Of a stretch of DNA of 45,352 nucleotides, positions 6,561 through 14,526 are shown one piece after another. The notes below the pieces were generated by a model that did no database searches, had not been told where the DNA came from, and worked only from the letters and a program-made list of their open reading frames with translations. Source of the stretch: Clostridiales bacterium (lineage in GTDB: Bacteria; Bacillota; Clostridia; Oscillospirales; Acutalibacteraceae); assembly GCA_012523185.1 (NCBI GenBank), contig JAAYIY010000004.1, positions 1-45,352 of the forward strand, read 5' to 3'. Positions within the stretch are counted from its first letter, which is position 1; each line of letters starts with the position of its first letter. A program made the position numbers and the translations under genes.

Positions 6561-8924
6561 TTAACAAAGGCATGTTGAATTAAGGTCAAGCCTTTTTATA
6601 ATATCCTGCTGTATGGCGGGGGAAAGGTCAAGGAAATTAACAAAAGTGCCGTGAATCCTCATGATATAAACCCCGCTCGGCGCGTATATTTCGGGCTGCG
6701 CAAGAACCTTGCGAAGCGTTTCGGGAGTCGTGACGTTAACATATAAATAAAAAGGCGCGATGTTTTTGTTGCCGGGATTAAAAAACAAAGGCTTTATGAC
6801 TCTTTTGTAAAATTCCTCTCCCTTGCCCTCATAAGTTTCGGCGCGAAAATACTTGGGGTCAATCCCGAAATGTGACGCATACCCGCCGTTGAATTTTTCA
6901 TAAGGCAGCTTCATAGAGGACAATATGCGGAACCCGATTCCGTTTTCCGCCTCGCCGTACAGAGGGTCGACGCCGTAGCTTATCTGCTCGCGCGCCTTTC
7001 TGCCGTCCGGTGTCGCTCCCACCCAATAGCCGTAAAGCAAGTGTGTAGAGGGGCTGCTCCAATCGGGGCGGAACGGGTTGCCCAAATAATTTTTGCGCGA
7101 TGCGATTATGTCGGAAACATTGTTCGCAACCTCTGCCGCCTCGCTGTCGACGACTTCAATGTTGTTGCCGAATTTCGGGCAAGAAAGCAGGAAACCGCGC
7201 AGCTCGTCATAACCTTTAAAATCAGCTCTTAGTGCATCAATGAGAGTTTCGGCGTCTTGCGGCCGCTCTTTTATAAGGCGGTCTATGGCGACAATCGAGT
7301 CGGCAATGACGGACAAACCATGGATGAGGCAGCCGCTGCCGTTATATTTTGTGCCCTGCCGCTCTGCGCTTCGCGCGTCAACTCCGCTTTCGGCCCCGCC
7401 GAGAAAAGCGGAAAGGAACGGCACAGGGAGGTTTGAAAGTGCCTTTGACGCTCCGTTGGCGGCTTTTGTCATGAGGTCGGCATAATGTTCGACATTTTTA
7501 TAAAACTCGCCGCGAATATTTTTGAGCAGCGACAAGGCATCCGCCTGACCTCCGACGGCGCCTATCTTTTTGCCGGTTATAAGCGAATTGCCGCCGTTTA
7601 ATGTCAGTTCAAGTATTTTCGGAAGGTTGAACCAACTGTTTGTCGTGTTCGCGTTATCCTTGCCCATTATAAGCGGCTCTTGGCACCCGGCGACGGCGTA
7701 GTCCTGAAGGTCGGCGTCCTCAACTCCGTTTCTTTTAAGAGCGACAAAAACAGAATCGTCATTAAAAAGCGACGGGGTCAGGCAGCCCGGCGTGAAGAAA
7801 AAGCGCCCCATCTCGCGGTAAAGCTCCGCGGGCGTGTCCTTGTGCAGCTTAATCGAAAGAATCGGCTGCGGAAGGTTCATGTCGTAATACGCGTCAAGAA
7901 TAGCGTATGTCGTGGGCGACGTCAAATCGTTGCCCTTGCTTGACTTGCCGCCTAAGAGAATGTTTTGTGAAATTGCCAAGCTTCTGTCGCCGACATTGTA
8001 AAAAGTGAGAAAGTGCTTGAAAAGCGCCGACGCTTCCTCGCGGCTTGTGTCCGACATGGCGCGGTAAGGCTCGAAAATCCTGTCTGCGTTGCCGACTGAA
8101 AAAGCAAACGGGTTCGGAGCCTGCTCAAGGCACATCACCTGCCAAAGCAGCATATATGACTGTATCGCCTCAAAAAGGCAGTCGGAGCCGTGTGCCGGCA
8201 CCTTGCGGAGAGTTTTTTCCAGCATGATGAGATGCTCAAGCCTGTCACCCGACGCGTCGGATTGCTTTGACCTTGCTATGTCGGCATAGCGTTCGGCAAG
8301 CTTTACGGCGGCTTTGAGCGAAACGGCGACAGCCTCGAAAACTGTTTTTCTTTCGCTGTCAGCTTCCGCGGCGATACGTTCCTCGACATCACCGATAATT
8401 TTTTGCACGCCGTATTTTAGCGCGGGGCGAAAATCAGGTATGAGATGACCTGTGACCTGCTCAATAAAGAAAGCGACTTCGGCGGTATAATCCTCATTTT
8501 CCTCATAAACCTTTGAAAGAGATGAGACATAGTCGCCTTTTCTTGTGTAGTCGCGAAGAGCATCGACTCTCTCTTTCGTGAATTCGTCGTTGATTACAAT
8601 GTCGTCAAAAACAGACGTCGGGTCGCAGTAACCGCTGAACGTCTCCACCTTGAAAGACGGATTTATAAGAGCATATGTGCGCGCGAAGGCGTCGCGCTGC
8701 GTGCCCGCGAATATGGCGTTGTCGCTTATTGAAAGAGGAATATCGTCAATAATCCTATCAAGCTCCACAGCGGCCCTCATCTCCTTGGGGAGTAGTGCGG
8801 CGCCGTCGTCGTCGGCTTTTCGCGCCGCTTCCCTTGCAAGGAACCAGCCGTCAAGGCGTTTAAGAGACCTCTCCTCTTTAAAAAGAGACACAGCCATTTT
8901 TGCAACTTCAGTGTGTGTGTACAT
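6561..8924 (-). CDS. Glycyl radical enzyme of unknown substrate (pyruvate formate-lyase family)
   Basis: Oxygen-sensitive radical enzyme, 787 residues from the ATG at 8924, which follows GGGAGGA. The frame itself is open to 8957. The PFL-like domain runs to about residue 640. The thiyl cysteine is C414 in the finger loop AVAGCQEPLI, and the Glu two residues on is the one kept in the dehydratase and lyase branch (GCVEP in many relatives). The C-terminal glycyl loop is RIHGTFVNF with the radical glycine at 759, followed by LDLSPAIQQDIIKR. Usual members have a small residue before this glycine and Tyr or Phe after it, so His and Thr are unusual. Its own activase lies 13 bases upstream. It is not pyruvate formate-lyase itself, which has a Cys-Cys pair. 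Candidate chemistry includes dehydration or C-S, C-N or C-C cleavage; the substrate is unknown. Confidence 0.92.
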   Translation of the reverse strand: MYTHTEVAKMAVSLFKEERSLKRLDGWFLAREAARKADDDGAALLPKEMRAAVELDRIIDDIPLSISDNAIFAGTQRDAFARTYALINPSFKVETFSGYCDPTSVFDDIVINDEFTKERVDALRDYTRKGDYVSSLSKVYEENEDYTAEVAFFIEQVTGHLIPDFRPALKYGVQKIIGDVEERIAAEADSERKTVFEAVAVSLKAAVKLAERYADIARSKQSDASGDRLEHLIMLEKTLRKVPAHGSDCLFEAIQSYMLLWQVMCLEQAPNPFAFSVGNADRIFEPYRAMSDTSREEASALFKHFLTFYNVGDRSLAISQNILLGGKSSKGNDLTSPTTYAILDAYYDMNLPQPILSIKLHKDTPAELYREMGRFFFTPGCLTPSLFNDDSVFVALKRNGVEDADLQDYAVAGCQEPLIMGKDNANTTNSWFNLPKILELTLNGGNSLITGKKIGAVGGQADALSLLKNIRGEFYKNVEHYADLMTKAANGASKALSNLPVPFLSAFLGGAESGVDARSAERQGTKYNGSGCLIHGLSVIADSIVAIDRLIKERPQDAETLIDALRADFKGYDELRGFLLSCPKFGNNIEVVDSEAAEVANNVSDIIASRKNYLGNPFRPDWSSPSTHLLYGYWVGATPDGRKAREQISYGVDPLYGEAENGIGFRILSSMKLPYEKFNGGYASHFGIDPKYFRAETYEGKGEEFYKRVIKPLFFNPGNKNIAPFYLYVNVTTPETLRKVLAQPEIYAPSGVYIMRIHGTFVNFLDLSPAIQQDIIKRLDLNSTCLC

Positions 8925-8937
8925 ATATAGTCCTCCC

Positions 8938-9768
8938 TTATGTCTTAATGATTTCAATACCGCTGTCTGTTAATATCCTGCAAAAGCTTAAAAATTGACT
9001 GTCGCTGACAAAGGCGTTTTCGACATTATATTTCATACCGCACCGCGCCCATTTATCCCTGCCGTATTCGTGATATCGAAGAACCTCGACCTTGATGTTT
9101 GTGCCGACAACGGGGGCAAGAACGGCGGAAAAACCCTCGGCATCGCGCGCGGACGCGTTGAACCCGCCGATGAGGGGTATGCGTATGAGGAGCTGCGATC
9201 GCAGCCTTGCCGCCGACAAGATATTTTCGACGACAGTTTTGTTTCCGTGCCCTATTACATCAATATGTGTTTTGTCGTCGTAGTGCTTTAAGTCAATCAT
9301 CAAAAAATCAATCAGCGGGAAAAGCTCCGTCAGCCTGTCGCAGGAGCCGTTTGTCTCAAGAGCGGTGTTGACATCCATCGCTTTCAGCTCGCTCAAAAGC
9401 AGCCGAAGCGGCTCAAACTGCAATGTTGCCTCTCCGCCTGTGAACGTGACGCCGCCGCCGTCAAAAAACATCATGCGGGATCTGCTTACCTCGTCAATTA
9501 TATCGTCTGTGTCGATTGTTTCACAGCAGCGGTTTAGCTTGTCGCCGAAATCTCCCTTAAAGTCTCTCTTGCTATCGTCCTTGGAATCGCCATTAGAGTC
9601 TCTCTTGAAATTATACTTGGAATCAGTCGAATCGCCCGGGGCGCACATCCCCTCAGGGTTTGAGCACCACGGGCAGCGCATGTTGCACCCTTGCAGATGG
9701 TACACCAGCCTGTTTCCCGGTCCATCCTGAGAAAAGTTGAAGCCTTTTTGAAAAATGCAGATATCCAT
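8938..9768 (-). CDS. Glycyl radical enzyme activase (radical SAM), with a repeat insert
   Basis: Radical SAM enzyme that places the glycyl radical on its partner, encoded 13 bases downstream. It has 276 residues. The cluster motif CNMRCPWC gives C28, C32 and C35 and runs into the typical activase sequence WCSNPEG. TFTGGEA near residue 110 contacts SAM, and LETNGSC, LMIDLKH and LLIRIPLIGG follow the family pattern. Where many activases carry a ferredoxin-like insert with two more clusters, this one has about 30 Asp/Lys/Ser-rich residues built from two 12-residue repeats (49-72), ending in a Cys-Cys pair. The core is otherwise intact. The ATG at 9768 has only a weak ribosome site (GGCGGTG). Confidence 0.9.
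   Translation of the reverse strand: MDICIFQKGFNFSQDGPGNRLVYHLQGCNMRCPWCSNPEGMCAPGDSTDSKYNFKRDSNGDSKDDSKRDFKGDFGDKLNRCCETIDTDDIIDEVSRSRMMFFDGGGVTFTGGEATLQFEPLRLLLSELKAMDVNTALETNGSCDRLTELFPLIDFLMIDLKHYDDKTHIDVIGHGNKTVVENILSAARLRSQLLIRIPLIGGFNASARDAEGFSAVLAPVVGTNIKVEVLRYHEYGRDKWARCGMKYNVENAFVSDSQFLSFCRILTDSGIEIIKT
9550..9625 (-). repeat. In-frame 36-bp tandem repeat inside the activase gene
   Basis: The string AGTCTCTCTTG recurs at 9561-9571 and 9597-9607, each followed after a few bases by CTTGGAATC, a 36-base period that keeps the frame. It encodes two 12-residue units, DSKDDSKRDFKG and DSKYNFKRDSNG. Confidence 0.8.
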
Positions 9769-9831
9769 TTATGTTATGCACCGCCGAATTAACACTATGC
9801 TTGGACTGTGTTTCAGATTATGTTTAGATTA

Positions 9832-9860
9832 ATGATAAACCATTGGGACAAAATAAACAA
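9832..9860 (-). promoter_or_regulatory. Candidate promoter of the radical-enzyme operon
   Basis: On the minus strand TTGTTT (9855-9860) and TATCAT (9832-9837) are 17 bases apart, about 65 bases before the activase start in an AT-rich stretch. The match is moderate. I saw no SAM or other known riboswitch in the short leader. Confidence 0.45.
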
Positions 9861-9946
9861 TACCAATAATGTTAATTTTTTGATTTCGTTATGATTTCAT
9901 TTGATTTTATCCGAAATTTTCAACTTGTTAAACCGCTTTTATTTAT

Positions 9947-10366
9947 GGCAACACCGCATAAATCAAGTTAAAAGCACCCGCCATGAAGAGATTTCCGCCG
10001 AAAACCGCAAGCGTGTAGAAAACTCCCCTTATCTCAGCGTTCACGGGTAAACCTATCAAACCGCCATTCATTGCCCTTCTTCGTTTGGTGTGCGTCAGGG
10101 TCTCGCTTTTTCTCCTTGTTCTTTGTTGAACTCGGCGCGTTTATGATTGTAGAATCGACTATAGTTCCCTTTTTGAGAATCATACCGTCTTTTTGCAATA
10201 CCCACACAACCTGCTTGAACAGCTTTTCCTGTAAGCTGTTGTCAATTAATATATTGCGAAATCGCCCGATTGTATCGCCGTCGGGCACCTGGTTTGATGA
10301 ATCAACGCCGCAGAACCCCGAAAAACAGTATGCAACTTCACAAGATTCAGCCCTCTTGACAATTTG
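9947..10366 (-). mobile_element. Decayed IS5-family insertion sequence
   Basis: Transposase fragments on the minus strand read VPDGDTIGRFRNIL, LKKGTIVDSTII and SSTKNKEKKRDPDAHQTKKG, characteristic of IS5-family transposases. The frame then breaks, and the C-terminal piece YTLAVFGGNLFMAG follows directly, so the middle of the gene is deleted. The upstream part is cut near the tRNA-Lys terminator. One terminus survives as GGCAACACCGC at 9947-9957, the same inverted repeat as the MITE at 41727. Between it and the activase (9769-9946) I see only AT-rich sequence and the operon promoter. Confidence 0.82.
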
Positions 10367-10377
10367 CGATAAAAGGC

Positions 10378-10415
10378 AAAAAGCCCTTGCATATCAACAA
10401 TGATACGCAGGGGCT
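10378..10415 (-). terminator. Terminator of tRNA-Lys
   Basis: On the minus strand AGCCCCTGCGTATCA and TGATATGCAAGGGCT pair almost fully around a four-base loop, followed by TTTTT. It begins 8 bases past the encoded CCA end of the tRNA. Confidence 0.85.
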
Positions 10416-10422
10416 TTCCTCT

Positions 10423-10498
10423 TGGTGATCCATCGGAGATTCGAACTCCGGACACCTTGATTAAAAGTCAAGTGCTCTGCCGACTGAGCTAATGGATC
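10423..10498 (-). tRNA. tRNA-Lys (anticodon TTT)
   Basis: A 76-base gene including an encoded CCA. Acceptor arms GATCCAT and ATGGATC pair, the D arm is TAGCTCAGTCGGCAGAGCA, the anticodon stem-loop is CTTGACTTTTAATCAAG with anticodon TTT, and the T arm holds GTTCGAATC. It is transcribed alone, with its own consensus promoter and terminator. Confidence 0.97.
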
Positions 10499-10517
10499 GC
10501 TTGCAAAGCGCTAAAAT

Positions 10518-10546
10518 ATAATATATGATTCCCTCGGCATTGTCAA
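10518..10546 (-). promoter_or_regulatory. Promoter of tRNA-Lys
   Basis: On the minus strand a perfect TTGACA (10541-10546) stands 17 bases from TATTAT (10518-10523), about 20 bases ahead of the tRNA 5' end. Confidence 0.85.
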
Positions 10547-10955
10547 GGGATTTTGCACATTTTTGTTTTTTTAGTTTGTACAGTAAATTCTGCTGTTGCG
10601 TTTACTTTGAAAATTTACCGGTTTAAAGTTGTCAAGGCTTTAAACGGTGCGGATTTATATCCCTGACAGTTGATTCAGCGTTTGGTTTGGCGGCAAATAT
10701 CTTGAAGATATTAAGCGTTATTGCCATATTTGCGAAATACTTTAAAATAGAATTGTACAAAAACACACATTTTTTACGATTTATATATTAAAAACCATTA
10801 CTTTTGGAGATTTGTACAAAAATCATGCAGATATTGGCAAATATATTTGTCAATAAGACGAACAAAAACACGTTTAAAAGGAATGCGTTAGAGATAATGC
10901 ACGAAAACAGGATTCTACAAGATGAATTACTGTAAAGGTTCACAAACTTGACTTA
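10547..10955. other. AT-rich gap before the surface-protein cluster
   Basis: No convincing gene. It holds a hairpin CCGGTTTAAAG / CTTTAAACGG near 10618-10647, a perfect inverted repeat AATATCTT-G-AAGATATT (10696-10712), a possible plus-strand promoter TTGCCA (10721-10726) and TAAAAT (10743-10748) with a 16-base spacer, and the palindrome TTGTACAA at 10753-10760 and 10812-10819, with a close match near 10576. A 35-codon open frame at 10825 has no signal peptide and ends before the adhesin. Confidence 0.5.
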
Positions 10956-13900
10956 GTGTGGATGAACGCGGAAGATTTGCCGGGGAGCGGCGACACTGTT
11001 TTGTCCGCGGACACGGAAAGCGGCTTACATATCATTCTCACAGGCCCCGCCGAGGCTTTTCCCGACGACGCTTATCTTTTAAAATTAGAAGCGCGTGATA
11101 TAGAGCTTAAATCATACGACCAAAACGGAATAAGCCGGAGCGACATTGAAGCTGCCGAAAAAGAGCTTGCCGACAACGGTGTGAAGCCGTCAGGCAATGC
11201 TGTTTTCAACGTTTCTTTAACTCAAGACGGCGAGGATGTCGAGCTTTTGGAGCCTGTCACAATAAAGATTGAAGGTCTTGAGCCGCAGGATGAAGACGAA
11301 TTAACCTTTTTGTACGAATACGACGAGGGCACTTTTAGAGAAGTTGACGCGTTAAAGCAAAAAGACGGCAGCATAAGCATCCAAACAGATTCCCTTGCAA
11401 CTTACGCGGTTGTTTTTGCCGACGGTGAATTCGGCTCAATTCCCGCCGACTCTTATGAATGGCAAAAATGTACAAGCTCAAATCCTTTCGGAGAGGCGTC
11501 TAAGTTTAATTTATTTTCTTTCGGGAATGTGGACAGCGTCACCAACATTGGCGGTTCGGCGGCGGTGGGCGGAAATATTATAGGCGCGCATTATTTATCG
11601 GCGACTGACAAAAATCCCGCGGCGCTTGTTTTTAACGGCTCATCAGTCGGCGCGAATGTCCAAACCACGACTAAAATATCAAACAATATCTGGATAAACG
11701 AAAACTTATCGTTGCAGGAGCGTAAAAAACTCGGAAACTACATATGGAACGACTCGGCAGCGGATGAGATAGCGGAATTCGCGGACATAAACGCATATTT
11801 CAAGAGCGTCGAAGCTTGTCTTAAGACGCAAAATGCGCGCATCGCGGCAATGAAGCCGAACGGCGAGGTTCTGATGAGCGGTTCTCAAGGAACTATGTCG
11901 CTCAACTTTAAGGGCACGGACAAAAGCTTAAACATTTTTTCTGTCAACGCCGCCGATCTGTTGATTTACAACGACAGCTGGACCTTCACAGTTCCAAACG
12001 ACTCCTGCATCATCATCAATGTCACGGGCGGGACAGAAATTGAGCTTAAACCGATTTTTAAATTAGAGGATACGGACGGCTTCGCGTCAAGGGTAATATG
12101 GAACTTCGCGCCAAATATAAAAACAATTAAACTGATTCACCACAGCTGGTTTTTAGGTTCAATCATGGCGCCTTACGCGCAGATTGACGCGTCGGCAATG
12201 CAGACGGGGATAAAAGGTGTTGTCATAACGGAGTCAATAAAGGCAAAATCAGGTTTTTCCCTGCACTACGCGCCGCCAAAGGTTGAGCTTCCGTCCTCTG
12301 ACAAAAAAGAGGTCGTCATAGACATCATATGGCGGCTTGACGAAAAGGCCGAAAGCTCTTTTGTCACCGTCAAGCTGAAAAAGGACGGGGAAGTCGTCGA
12401 CGAGTTAAGGGTCTCCACGTCAGACAACATTAAACACACATGGTCTGATTTAGACAGCGGTAACTATGAAATAGACTTTGATTCGGGTCAGAAAAATTAT
12501 TTGTTTGATATTCAAGAGCAGGAATCAAGCGACGAGATTCAGAAATTCGCCGTTATGGCAAGTCCGTTTTCAAACGGAGGGCTGACGGGCGACATGACAG
12601 TCTCCGTCACCAAGATTTGGGAAGGCGGCGTGCCGGGCGCGAGCGAATCGGTGTTTCATCTGCTTGCAAACGGCAAGTTTATGACGCCCGACAGGACAAT
12701 CACTCTTTCCGCGTCAAGCGGATGGGAGGGCGAGTTTACAGACCTGCCGGACGAGGATGAGGACGGCAATCCGATAACATATTCTGTTTACGAGTCGCCG
12801 ATAGCCGGGTGGTCGCCGGCAGTGGATGTCGTCACTGTTCCGAGACAAACACAAGGCTGGAAAAATGTCACCGGAAGCAACTTTGTTGAAAACAAGCTGT
12901 ATCGTTTTGTCAGAGGAAACTACACGCTCAGCTATAACGCCGCAAACAGCAATCTCACAGGCAAGCTGAATTCTGAAACAGACACGTCGCAGCAGTGGAG
13001 AGCCGTAAAGGACGGAAACAACTTTTACCTGCAAAGCATCGCCAACAGCAACCAATATATGATATATAACAGCAACAGCTTTCAAACGCGAACAAGCCGT
13101 TCGGCATTCATTCTTTCAGATACAGGCACGCTTCGCAGCACACGCTATGTAACTCTTTCCACAAGCGGCACCGTCGGCTCGACGCAGTCGGCAAGCAGCG
13201 CCACGGCGTTCACTGTTTACTCATACGACGATGTTGAAGTTCTGCCGAGGGTTGAGTTCACCGTAACGAATAACAACGTGATAAATCCCGACGCAAACAT
13301 TGCTTTCCCCCACCACAAGCAGATTGACGCTTTTCGTGACGGCGTGTCCAACCCCGACACACCGCTTACGGGCGACGATTTTTACAGGCTTTATTTAGAC
13401 GCCCGCACAAAGGGTCATCCGATGGATATTGTCGTCGTCGTCGACCGCTCCGGCAGCATGCAAAACTCGACGACAACTAACGCTGTCGCAACGGGAAGCG
13501 AATTAAGGCGGGATCAAGCCGTCAAAAATATGCTAAACGGCATAGATGGTCAAGACGGCTTTGTTAAACGATTTTTATCACTCAACGAGCAAAACAACAT
13601 CGCGATAGTTTGGTTCGGCGGCAACGCGCCTTTAGTTAACAACGTATATTTGAGCAACTTTTATTACAACACGACGGGCAACGCCAATCATGCCTACAAG
13701 GACTCGGGTGTCGTAACGAGCTGGACAAAAAACAAAGACTACCAAGTTATAATTAACGACAACGACTACGATGCGGCAAATAACATCTGTTTCCGCAGCG
13801 CCACCGGCACAAACTATATGGCGGGATTGTGGGAAGTCGGCGAAATGCTGGACAGCGACCCGATAATCAGGGACAACGGTCACAAAAAGATGATTCTGTT

Positions 13901-14360
13901 TTTAACGGACGGAGTTCCCACATATTACATCAGCAGGCCGAGCGGCTCAAACTATCCGTTTGCCACATATGATCAGTTTTTGACGTGGCGCGCCGCGGGA
14001 AAGCCCGGAAACACCATGAACAGAAGGGGCGACGGCTTAGAGACCACCGCTAACCTCAGTCTTGTCAGGCAGCCGACCATAGACGCGTTTAACAACTTTA
14101 TTGTGCATCAAAATCATGCGAACCTGATTTTCAGCAGCATCATGTTTGCTCCCACCACGACAGAGACAGTGTTTATCGATGATGTTGCTGTCGGCGCAGG
14201 CTACTTTGTATCCTCAATCTCAAACGACAAGGGCATACAGATTCCCGGCACAGGCGGCATCGGCACAACAATCTTCTACATCGTGGGAAGCCTCATGATG
14301 GCAGTTGCCGTTGTGTTCTTAATCACAAAAAAGCGCATGTGCGCACAGACTGAAAAATAA
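10956..14360 (+). CDS. Sortase-anchored adhesin with choice-of-anchor A, Cna_B and vWA domains, 5' end doubtful
   Basis: Large cell-wall surface protein, probably the tip adhesin of a sortase-built pilus. In 1134 residues: an acidic N-terminal beta domain (10-155), a choice-of-anchor A domain (about 182-440, FNLFSFGNVDSVTNIGGSA), Cna_B-like repeats (about 449-520 and 547-625), a lectin-like stretch (about 632-757), and a von Willebrand A domain with the metal-site motif DRSGSM (D830, S832, S834) and LTDGVPT. It ends with the sortase signal IPGTG (1096-1100), a hydrophobic helix and positive residues. No signal peptide is visible. The frame opens at 10926 after a stop and the GTG at 10956 has no good ribosome site, so the 5' end is probably lost or displaced. 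A class C sortase follows. Confidence 0.8.
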   Translation: MWMNAEDLPGSGDTVLSADTESGLHIILTGPAEAFPDDAYLLKLEARDIELKSYDQNGISRSDIEAAEKELADNGVKPSGNAVFNVSLTQDGEDVELLEPVTIKIEGLEPQDEDELTFLYEYDEGTFREVDALKQKDGSISIQTDSLATYAVVFADGEFGSIPADSYEWQKCTSSNPFGEASKFNLFSFGNVDSVTNIGGSAAVGGNIIGAHYLSATDKNPAALVFNGSSVGANVQTTTKISNNIWINENLSLQERKKLGNYIWNDSAADEIAEFADINAYFKSVEACLKTQNARIAAMKPNGEVLMSGSQGTMSLNFKGTDKSLNIFSVNAADLLIYNDSWTFTVPNDSCIIINVTGGTEIELKPIFKLEDTDGFASRVIWNFAPNIKTIKLIHHSWFLGSIMAPYAQIDASAMQTGIKGVVITESIKAKSGFSLHYAPPKVELPSSDKKEVVIDIIWRLDEKAESSFVTVKLKKDGEVVDELRVSTSDNIKHTWSDLDSGNYEIDFDSGQKNYLFDIQEQESSDEIQKFAVMASPFSNGGLTGDMTVSVTKIWEGGVPGASESVFHLLANGKFMTPDRTITLSASSGWEGEFTDLPDEDEDGNPITYSVYESPIAGWSPAVDVVTVPRQTQGWKNVTGSNFVENKLYRFVRGNYTLSYNAANSNLTGKLNSETDTSQQWRAVKDGNNFYLQSIANSNQYMIYNSNSFQTRTSRSAFILSDTGTLRSTRYVTLSTSGTVGSTQSASSATAFTVYSYDDVEVLPRVEFTVTNNNVINPDANIAFPHHKQIDAFRDGVSNPDTPLTGDDFYRLYLDARTKGHPMDIVVVVDRSGSMQNSTTTNAVATGSELRRDQAVKNMLNGIDGQDGFVKRFLSLNEQNNIAIVWFGGNAPLVNNVYLSNFYYNTTGNANHAYKDSGVVTSWTKNKDYQVIINDNDYDAANNICFRSATGTNYMAGLWEVGEMLDSDPIIRDNGHKKMILFLTDGVPTYYISRPSGSNYPFATYDQFLTWRAAGKPGNTMNRRGDGLETTANLSLVRQPTIDAFNNFIVHQNHANLIFSSIMFAPTTTETVFIDDVAVGAGYFVSSISNDKGIQIPGTGGIGTTIFYIVGSLMMAVAVVFLITKKRMCAQTEK

Positions 14361-14394
14361 TCCGAACCCAAAACCTTGCTTTTAATGTTATATA

Positions 14395-14436
14395 TTGCCG
14401 CGGGCGCGAGCGACTATTCCGCGCCTGCGGCGGCAA
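14395..14436 (+). promoter_or_regulatory. GC-rich hairpin between adhesin and sortase genes
   Basis: TTGCCGC and GGCGCG (14395-14408) pair with CGCGCC and GCGGCAA (14420-14436), with an asymmetric bulge. No T tract follows, so it may lower expression of the downstream genes or set an mRNA end rather than terminate. The remaining bases to 14526 hold no clear gene. Confidence 0.5.
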
Positions 14437-14526
14437 GGATTTCTTTGGACGATGTGGGACAGGACATTAAAACATCCTGCCTGTCACAAATCTTAAAATC
14501 ATTACCGCGGCGGCAGGGAGAGCTTT

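Noticed and set aside
6561-8924. Pyruvate formate-lyase proper
   Set aside because: The active site has a single Cys followed by Gln-Glu-Pro, not the adjacent Cys-Cys of pyruvate formate-lyase.
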